NCBI GenBank assembly: GCA_020719895.1 | Contig: DYPM01000021.1 | Location: 1-19,241 of the forward strand | Length of the DNA stretch: 19,241 nt | Source: Sulfurovum sp. | GTDB lineage: Bacteria > Campylobacterota > Campylobacteria > Campylobacterales > Sulfurovaceae | Direction of reading: 5' to 3' | Shown here: positions 15,140 through 19,241 of the stretch, in pieces | Numbering within the stretch: position 1 is the first letter of the stretch | Layout: each line of letters begins with the position of its first letter | Notes under the pieces: model-generated | Told to the model about the DNA's origin: nothing | What the model saw: only the letters and a program-made list of their open reading frames with translations | The model's database searches: none | Made by a program: the position numbers and the translations under genes

Positions 15140-15721
15140 ATGAGTGATGAACTTGAAAAAATGCTATATGCCATTCAAAAAAAAGATGAACCTATTGATA
15201 TTATCGATGAAGATATAGAATCTTCCAAAGAGTCAAAGTATAGAGTACAAAAAGCCAAAAATATTAGCGGTACAATTGTCATCAAAGAAGAAGAACACAA
15301 ACAACTTGGACTTTTAGAAAAGATGAAAGTCAATCGTCTCAAAAGCAAAAAACAGCTCGAAGCTCAAGAGCTAATATTTGATACACAAATCAAAACTCTC
15401 AAACACGAAGCCGAAGCTACAGAACGCCAAAGCAAAGCCTATTGGGATACCAAATCAGTCGATTACGCAGAAGGACTCAAAACATATTCACAACAAAATA
15501 TGCAACTTCTTGAAAAAGCAAGACAAGAAAATAAAAGCAATGCCATTATCGAAGCCTACACTAATGCACACACCAAAATGCAAGAGATACTACAAATGGC
15601 TCTTCCAGAATCCATCAAACAAGAGCTAATCACCAAAATTATTGATGTACGCAACAACACCGTAGAGCGTATCGAATATGATGTACTCTCAAGCAAATAT
15701 GAGTTAGGACCAGATCAATAA
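15140..15721 (+). CDS. Soluble coiled-coil protein, unrecognised, paired with the Gly-repeat protein
   Basis: I do not recognise a family. The 193-residue product has no signal peptide or membrane segment. An acidic N-terminal part (DEPIDIIDEDIESS, about 17-30) is followed by long charged helices (about 55-135) and a helical end. The segment IIEAYTNAHTKMQEI...LPESIKQELITKI resembles in pattern the C-terminal IAQAYQSTLESIK...LSAKERTDLYQKI of the preceding membrane protein, so the two may share a helical module or interact. The start has aaagga seven bases upstream. It is 30 bases after the membrane-protein gene, and a family-B repeat begins three bases beyond its stop. Function is unknown; a cytoplasmic partner of the membrane protein is an inference from context. 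Confidence 0.75.
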   Translation: MSDELEKMLYAIQKKDEPIDIIDEDIESSKESKYRVQKAKNISGTIVIKEEEHKQLGLLEKMKVNRLKSKKQLEAQELIFDTQIKTLKHEAEATERQSKAYWDTKSVDYAEGLKTYSQQNMQLLEKARQENKSNAIIEAYTNAHTKMQEILQMALPESIKQELITKIIDVRNNTVERIEYDVLSSKYELGPDQ

Positions 15722-15724
15722 ATC

Positions 15725-15836
15725 AAGACCTCTGATTAAACATAAATTCTCCAAGAGCGACCAGTCGCGAGAGCCGTCTGCTGAAGACCTAATTTTTGGC
15801 TTTGCCAAAAATTTGAGAATTAATCAGATGGTTCAA
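15725..15836 (+). repeat. Intergenic repeat family B, copy upstream of argG
   Basis: About 112 bases, end-to-end counterpart of 5001-5111 in reverse orientation. It contains gcgaccagtcgc (short palindromic stem), gtctgctgaagac and ttttggctttgccaaaa, where the loop-proximal bases differ from the other copies but pairing is kept (tttggc with gccaaa). That compensating change suggests the fold matters. It fills the space between the coiled-coil gene and the argG promoter. Confidence 0.8.
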
Positions 15837-15852
15837 TCAAGTAGTAATGTGT

Positions 15853-15858
15853 TAAAAT
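15853..15858 (+). promoter_or_regulatory. Putative -10 box of argG
   Basis: TAAAAT, preceded by TG (tgttaaaat), 31 bases before the ATG, with aaagg (15877-15881) as ribosome binding site. It lies 17 bases beyond the family-B element, so sequences upstream of -35 are within the repeat. Confidence 0.45.
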
Positions 15859-15889
15859 CAAAACAATTTTTATCACAAAGGTTTGTCAA

Positions 15890-17143
15890 ATGGCAAAAAA
15901 AACAATCAAAAAAGTAGTATTAGCATACAGTGGTGGACTTGATACAAGCATTATTCTTAAGTGGCTACAAGATGAGTATCAGTGTGAAGTCGTGACTTTC
16001 ACAGCAGATCTTGGACAAGGAGAAGAGCTTGAGCCTGCACGTCAAAAAGCGATTGACCTTGGAATCAAAGCAGAAAATATTTTTATTCTTGATTTGCGTG
16101 AAGAGTTTGTAAAAGAGTTTGTATTCCCAATGTTTCGCGCCAATGCGATCTATGAAGGCGAATATCTATTGGGTACTTCCATCGCGCGACCGCTCATCGC
16201 CAAAAAACAGATTGAGATCGCAAAACAAGTAGGAGCAGACGCAGTATCCCATGGTGCGACAGGCAAAGGAAATGATCAAGTGCGTTTTGAGCTTGGATAT
16301 TTGAGTCTTTATCCTGAAATTACAGTCATCGCACCTTGGAGAGAGTGGGATCTTAATTCACGTACAAAACTTCTTGAGTATGCTAAAACACACGGTATCA
16401 ATATCGACGGACGAGGCAAACCAAAACCATACTCTATGGATGCAAACCTACTTCACATCTCTTATGAAGGTGAACATCTTGAAGATCCATTTGCGGAGCC
16501 TGAAGAGGATATGTGGCTTTGGACAACTACGCCAGAAAAAGCACCAGATACTCCTGAATATATCACCATTGATTACAAAAAAGGTGATCCTGTAGCAATC
16601 AATGGTGAGGCAATGTCTCCTGCAACACTTCTCAAAACTCTCAATGATTATGGCAACAAACACGGTATCGGAAGAGTCGATATCGTCGAAAATAGATATG
16701 TAGGAATGAAAGCACGCGGATGCTATGAAACACCTGGTGGGACGATTATGCTTAAAGCCCATAGAGCTATCGAGTCGATTACACTTGACAGAGAAGAGGC
16801 ACACCTCAAAGATGAGTTGATGCCAAAATACGCAAAACTCATCTATACAGGTTACTGGTGGTCACCTGAACGCAAAATGATGCAAGCTGCTATTGATGCA
16901 ACACAAGAGCAAGTAGATGGTGAAGTAAAACTCAAACTATACAAAGGCAATGTGACTGTAGTAGGACGCAAATCTGATAAATCACTCTACTCCGAGGCAC
17001 ACTCAACCTTTGAAGCCGATACAGTTTACAATCAAGCTGATGCTGAAGGCTTTATCCGTCTTAACGCGTTGCGATTCATTATCGAAGGCAAAAAACAGCC
17101 AGAAAGAATCTCTTTAATGATGAAAACAAATGAAGAGAAGTGA
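15890..17143 (+). CDS. argG: Argininosuccinate synthase
   Basis: The enzyme joins citrulline and aspartate with ATP in the penultimate step of arginine synthesis. The 417-residue length is close to the usual 400. The N-type ATP pyrophosphatase P-loop AYSGGLDTS is at 12-20, and the citrulline/aspartate-binding segment SHGATGKGNDQVRFE is at 120-134. The later family segments PYSMDANLLHISYEGEHLEDP, ENRYVGMKARGCYETPGG and YTGYWWSPER are present and unbroken. The start is preceded by aaagg eight bases upstream. It appears to be monocistronic, with repeat elements on both sides and no other arginine gene in view. Confidence 0.96.
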   Translation: MAKKTIKKVVLAYSGGLDTSIILKWLQDEYQCEVVTFTADLGQGEELEPARQKAIDLGIKAENIFILDLREEFVKEFVFPMFRANAIYEGEYLLGTSIARPLIAKKQIEIAKQVGADAVSHGATGKGNDQVRFELGYLSLYPEITVIAPWREWDLNSRTKLLEYAKTHGINIDGRGKPKPYSMDANLLHISYEGEHLEDPFAEPEEDMWLWTTTPEKAPDTPEYITIDYKKGDPVAINGEAMSPATLLKTLNDYGNKHGIGRVDIVENRYVGMKARGCYETPGGTIMLKAHRAIESITLDREEAHLKDELMPKYAKLIYTGYWWSPERKMMQAAIDATQEQVDGEVKLKLYKGNVTVVGRKSDKSLYSEAHSTFEADTVYNQADAEGFIRLNALRFIIEGKKQPERISLMMKTNEEK

Positions 17144-17189
17144 GTGCTAAAAGAGGAATTTACTATATGAGTCTTGCTTATTTTATTGT

Positions 17190-17302
17190 AGGGAACCTCT
17201 AAAAACCCCCTTTTGTCATTGCGGGCTTGACCCGCAATCTCCCATTCTATGACACAACAGATGCCAAATCAAGTTTGGCATGACGGTTTTTAGAGATACC
17301 CT
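17190..17302 (+). repeat. MITE-like element, family A ends with a different interior (113 bp)
   Basis: Ends agggaacctctaaaaac (17190-17206) and, reversed, agggtatctctaaaaac (17302-17286) are those of the 2971-3083 element, and the total length is identical. The interior is different: two hairpins, ttgcggg/cccgcaa around cttga (about 17219-17237) and tgccaaa/tttggca around tcaag (about 17262-17280). The first is also found at 1125-1151. The right end abuts a family-B copy. Confidence 0.8.
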
Positions 17303-17400
17303 GAATATAAATTTTATAAGAGCGACCAGTCGCGAGAACCGTCTGCTGAAGACCTAATTTTAAGCTTTGCTCAAAATTTGAGTATTTTTCAGATGGTTCT
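17303..17400 (+). repeat. Intergenic repeat family B, copy cut by a family-A element
   Basis: Aligns with 15725-15836 from its ctgaat position to the final agatggtt, with gcgaccagtcgcgag, gtctgctgaagac and aagctttgctc intact. The first bases of family B (aagacct) are missing and replaced by the end of the family-A element, which suggests that A inserted into or beside B. It ends eight bases before the stop codon of the minus-strand gene at 17408, where its stems could end transcription of that operon. Confidence 0.75.
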
Positions 17401-17407
17401 ATTATGA

Positions 17408-17815
17408 TTACAGTGCATCATCTACAATTGCATCAAGTTTATTGACAATTACACCATTGGAGTATTCATTGGTCGATGAGGATTCTGTTTGATTTATTTC
17501 TTTGCTATCAATCGCGAATTCGATTGCTTTCTCCACACTGTCATCAGAATCTTTTTCTTCTTCTGCGACAACTTCAATATTGACCGAAGAGTCCTCAGTG
17601 GATGATATATTTATATCTACCTCTTGATAGTTTTGGAGTGTATCAAGATAGTTTGTCGATTTGTTGCTTTTATTTTTGGTTTTATTCAACTCCTCCAATA
17701 TTTCATTGGCTCCATGGCTTGAGTCCACCGTTTCGTATTGAAAAATCAAAACAATAATCCCAATACTCAAAAGAGCAACCAATCCAAATGCTCCTCTTTC
17801 AATATACTTTTTCAT
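17408..17815 (-). CDS. Small acidic single-pass membrane protein, unrecognised
   Basis: I do not recognise a family. The 135 residues begin MKKYIERGAFGL with a hydrophobic segment at about 9-26 and no good cleavage site. They continue as a Ser/Asn/Glu/Asp-rich, low-complexity stretch (about 30-125) with no cysteine. This is most likely an inner-membrane anchor with an acidic tail in the periplasm. The start follows aaaaggag with six bases of spacing. It is last in a probable operon, 36 bases after the second rhodanese-like gene, so it could be an accessory to those exported proteins. This is inferred from position only. Confidence 0.7.
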   Translation of the reverse strand: MKKYIERGAFGLVALLSIGIIVLIFQYETVDSSHGANEILEELNKTKNKSNKSTNYLDTLQNYQEVDINISSTEDSSVNIEVVAEEEKDSDDSVEKAIEFAIDSKEINQTESSSTNEYSNGVIVNKLDAIVDDAL

Positions 17816-17851
17816 TTTTTTCTCCTTTTTGTAAAATTTATTTTCAAAAGT

Positions 17852-18472
17852 TTAATTTTTTACTGTTGTAAAACCTAAGATTTTCCACATCTGAAATCCA
17901 CCACGATAGTATAAAATTTTTTCTGATGGATATCCTATATCGACGAGAAAATTAATCATTTCCTTGGATTTGCTACACCACAATCCATCACAATAGATCA
18001 TCAACGAAATCGCTTTTTTACCATCCCATATTTGATCTGATTTTTTTACCATTCCTAACGAAACCAAAATATTCTCCATCACCTCTGGCTTATCTTTGAG
18101 TTTAGCTGGAATATTTACTGCGGTGGGAATAGACTCTTTTTTGTAGTTTTCTTTGTCTCTTACATCAAGAATCAAACCATTTTTTTTATTGACTTTCTCT
18201 TGCATAAACTTCAGCAACTCTACCTCTCCAACTGTTTTTACACCGTTGCCAAGATCAATTGGCTGAATGGTTGTATTGGGGCGATAGGTTTTGGTGTACT
18301 CTCCAGTAAGTTTATGATGCGTATCTTGAATGCGATGCACCTTAAGTGCTTTTCCTTTGTGATAGATATATACATATGAAATATCAGGCGTAATTTTAAC
18401 CTTGTCATAGCTTCCAGATTGCACAACTATAGTAGACAAGATAAGCGTTAATAGTAAGGCAATAGTTCTCAT
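17852..18472 (-). CDS. Exported rhodanese-like protein, second of a tandem pair
   Basis: From the ATG at 18472 the product is 206 residues with a clear signal peptide (MRTIALLLTLILSTIVV). A rhodanese-type fold covers about 80-203. LILDVRDKENYKKESIPTAVNIPA (about 100-123) corresponds to the first conserved rhodanese segment. IYCDGLWCSKSKEM holds the active-site loop with C161 and C166, and YYRGGFQMW is the late conserved motif. The annotatable longer start at 18520 would overlap the upstream gene by 52 bases, has no ribosome binding site and hides the signal peptide, so it is rejected. The chosen start has aaaggag upstream and overlaps the previous stop by four bases (ATGA). It is a paralog of the upstream gene. 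Rhodanese domains transfer sulfane sulfur or bind phospho/oxyanions; substrate is unknown. Confidence 0.85.
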   Translation of the reverse strand: MRTIALLLTLILSTIVVQSGSYDKVKITPDISYVYIYHKGKALKVHRIQDTHHKLTGEYTKTYRPNTTIQPIDLGNGVKTVGEVELLKFMQEKVNKKNGLILDVRDKENYKKESIPTAVNIPAKLKDKPEVMENILVSLGMVKKSDQIWDGKKAISLMIYCDGLWCSKSKEMINFLVDIGYPSEKILYYRGGFQMWKILGFTTVKN

Positions 18473-19089
18473 TTTTTCTCCTTTTTGGGTACGACAGTAC
18501 TCAATCCTAAGAGTTGCCACTCCTGCATACCGCCTCTGTAATATTTCATCTTCTCTTGAGGATAACCAATCTCTATAAGAGCTTTAATAGCAGTGGGAGA
18601 TTGTCCACACCATGCACCATTACAATAAAAAAGAAGCTTTTTTGCTTTAGTAAAACCCCAACTTCCATCAGACTGTTTTTTGGCACCAAAACCAATCAAA
18701 ATTGCATCTCGTTTTGATGAATCTTCCAAAAAAAGTTTAAAAGGAATATTGACAGCTCCAGCAATAGCACTCTCTTCAAACCAATTTTCCAAACGAGCAT
18801 CGATAAAAATACCACTATTTGTTTTGAGAAACTCTATTACTTCTAACTCTCCATAAGTTTCCACTTTGTCATTCACTTGAAATGGCTCAATAAAAAACGG
18901 TGGTGAAGGTCTTGAGGTCAATGCGTAACTGTTGGTAAGATAACTTTCGGGGTTTTGTTCACGCGAAATTACAAAATATTTGTCATTTGCTTGAATCTCA
19001 ACTGATGTTATCCCTTGAGATATCTCTACATCTTGGGCTTGTAGCAACCATGTAAAAATAAAAATCATCATAAGATAATTTGATTTCAT
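18469..19089 (-). CDS. Exported rhodanese-like protein, first of a tandem pair
   Basis: The 206-residue protein has a short signal peptide (cut near AQA/Q18-D20). An N-terminal beta-rich region without a family match follows (about 20-75), then a rhodanese-type domain (about 76-200): GIFIDARLENWFEESAIAGAVNIP, then FYCNGAWCGQSPTAI with C156 and C161, then YYRGGMQEW. Where ordinary rhodaneses have a single active-site cysteine in a CxxGxR-like loop, both copies here have the pattern C-x-G-x-W-C, adding a second cysteine five residues on. It ends in a basic VPKKEKK tail. The start has aggag seven bases upstream. It is first in a three-gene minus-strand operon behind a palindromic site at 19112-19143. 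Confidence 0.85.
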   Translation of the reverse strand: MKSNYLMMIFIFTWLLQAQDVEISQGITSVEIQANDKYFVISREQNPESYLTNSYALTSRPSPPFFIEPFQVNDKVETYGELEVIEFLKTNSGIFIDARLENWFEESAIAGAVNIPFKLFLEDSSKRDAILIGFGAKKQSDGSWGFTKAKKLLFYCNGAWCGQSPTAIKALIEIGYPQEKMKYYRGGMQEWQLLGLSTVVPKKEKK

Positions 19090-19111
19090 AATACTCTCCT
19101 ACTAATAAATT

Positions 19112-19143
19112 TTGTACAATCCAAACAAGTTTAGATTGTACAA
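19112..19143 (-). promoter_or_regulatory. Palindromic operator-like site and -10 box of the rhodanese operon
   Basis: A perfect 10-base inverted repeat, ttgtacaatc (19112-19121) and gattgtacaa (19134-19143), with a 12-base spacer. Each arm contains the self-palindrome ttgtacaa, and the two boxes are 24 bases apart centre to centre. On the minus strand the distal arm contains TACAAT (19140-19135), a fair -10 box about 45 bases before the ATG at 19089. A repressor dimer on the boxes would cover the promoter. No regulator gene is in the window. Confidence 0.5.
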
Positions 19144-19170
19144 GTTTGCTAAAGCTTTGCCTTTGGCAAG

Positions 19171-19193
19171 AAAGGAGTCATTTTGACTCCTTT
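19171..19193. terminator. Probable terminator at the right edge
   Basis: A perfect 10-base-pair stem, aaaggagtca and tgactccttt, around a 3-base loop (ttt on the plus strand). On the minus strand the stem ends in ccttt followed by ctt, a short imperfect T run. It lies right after a possible gene end on the minus strand and upstream of the rhodanese operon's promoter, so it likely separates the two units. Confidence 0.6.
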
Positions 19194-19241
19194 AAAAGAA
19201 TTCAATATAACCGATATTTGTGTAATTGGTGTAGTTCCAAA
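19192..19241 (-). CDS. Possible C-terminal end of an outer-membrane beta-barrel protein (partial)
   Basis: The minus strand entering from the right edge has an open frame of 15 codons ending at TAA (19194-19192): WNYTNYTNIGYIEFF. The alternating polar and aromatic residues and the final phenylalanine fit the last strand and beta-signal of outer-membrane barrels. The stop sits at the foot of the terminator hairpin, as expected for a gene end. Only 50 bases are visible; the assignment is tentative, and another minus frame is open through the same stretch. Confidence 0.35.
   Translation of the reverse strand, partial: WNYTNYTNIGYIEFF

Noticed and set aside
16448..16804. A 118-codon antisense frame inside argG
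   Set aside because: A shadow of a conserved gene; composition and lack of a ribosome binding site argue against coding.
18473..18520. A longer start for the second rhodanese-like gene
   Set aside because: It would overlap the first gene by 52 bases and place 16 charged residues before an evident signal peptide; the ATG at 18472 has aaaggag and an ATGA overlap.

Overview
The window is a low-GC stretch of a bacterial chromosome, most likely from a free-living member of the Campylobacterota (Epsilonproteobacteria), in the broad vicinity of the Sulfurimonas/Sulfurovum/Sulfurospirillum-type lineages. This is inferred from AT-rich codon use, TATAAT-like -10 boxes without clear -35 boxes, a six-repeat ribosomal protein S1 of about 550 aa, a full-length ACT-type SerA and the style of the RND efflux operon. 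The genus cannot be fixed from the sequence alone. No tRNA, rRNA, CRISPR array, transposase or phage gene is visible.

Layout. 1-323 is gene-free and filled with decayed and intact copies of two intergenic repeat families. 324-1103 encodes a periplasmic c-type cytochrome fused to a Spy/CpxP-like helical domain. 1173-1703 is the broken remnant of a ferredoxin-type nitrite/sulfite reductase. 1828-2971 is a two-gene operon (HIT-family hydrolase, PlsC-like acyltransferase). 3214-4866 is rpsA and 5139-6728 is serA. 6910-12540 is a tripartite RND efflux operon (TolC-like channel, adaptor, pump). In the pump the inner-membrane permease is split into two same-frame ORFs at the central cytoplasmic loop, and the first half ends in a His-rich tail. 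Convergent to this operon are trpS (12691-13650) and, upstream of trpS, an AhpD-like gene (13753-14283), both on the minus strand. 14405-15721 holds two unrecognised genes: a two-helix membrane protein with a 13-fold Gly-every-fourth-residue repeat, and a soluble coiled-coil protein. argG follows (15890-17143). 17408-19089 is a minus-strand cluster of two tandem, paralogous exported rhodanese-like proteins and a small acidic membrane protein. At the right edge (19192-19241, minus strand) there may be the last codons of an outer-membrane beta-barrel gene.

How the genes work together. The core genes (rpsA, serA, trpS, argG) serve translation and amino-acid supply and are independent transcription units. 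Several accessory genes act in the envelope: the cytochrome-Spy fusion, the efflux system, the Gly-repeat membrane protein and the secreted rhodanese pair. The TolC, adaptor and split-permease genes should form one export complex.

The most distinctive points are the split RND permease, the Gly-repeat membrane protein with its coiled-coil neighbour, the cytochrome-Spy fusion, the tandem rhodanese pair behind a palindromic operator-like site, a small upstream ORF that duplicates the start of the tolC-like gene, and two families of short non-coding elements. One family, of 113 bp with terminal inverted repeats, looks like a MITE. The other is about 112 bp, rich in hairpins, and sits next to both serA and argG.
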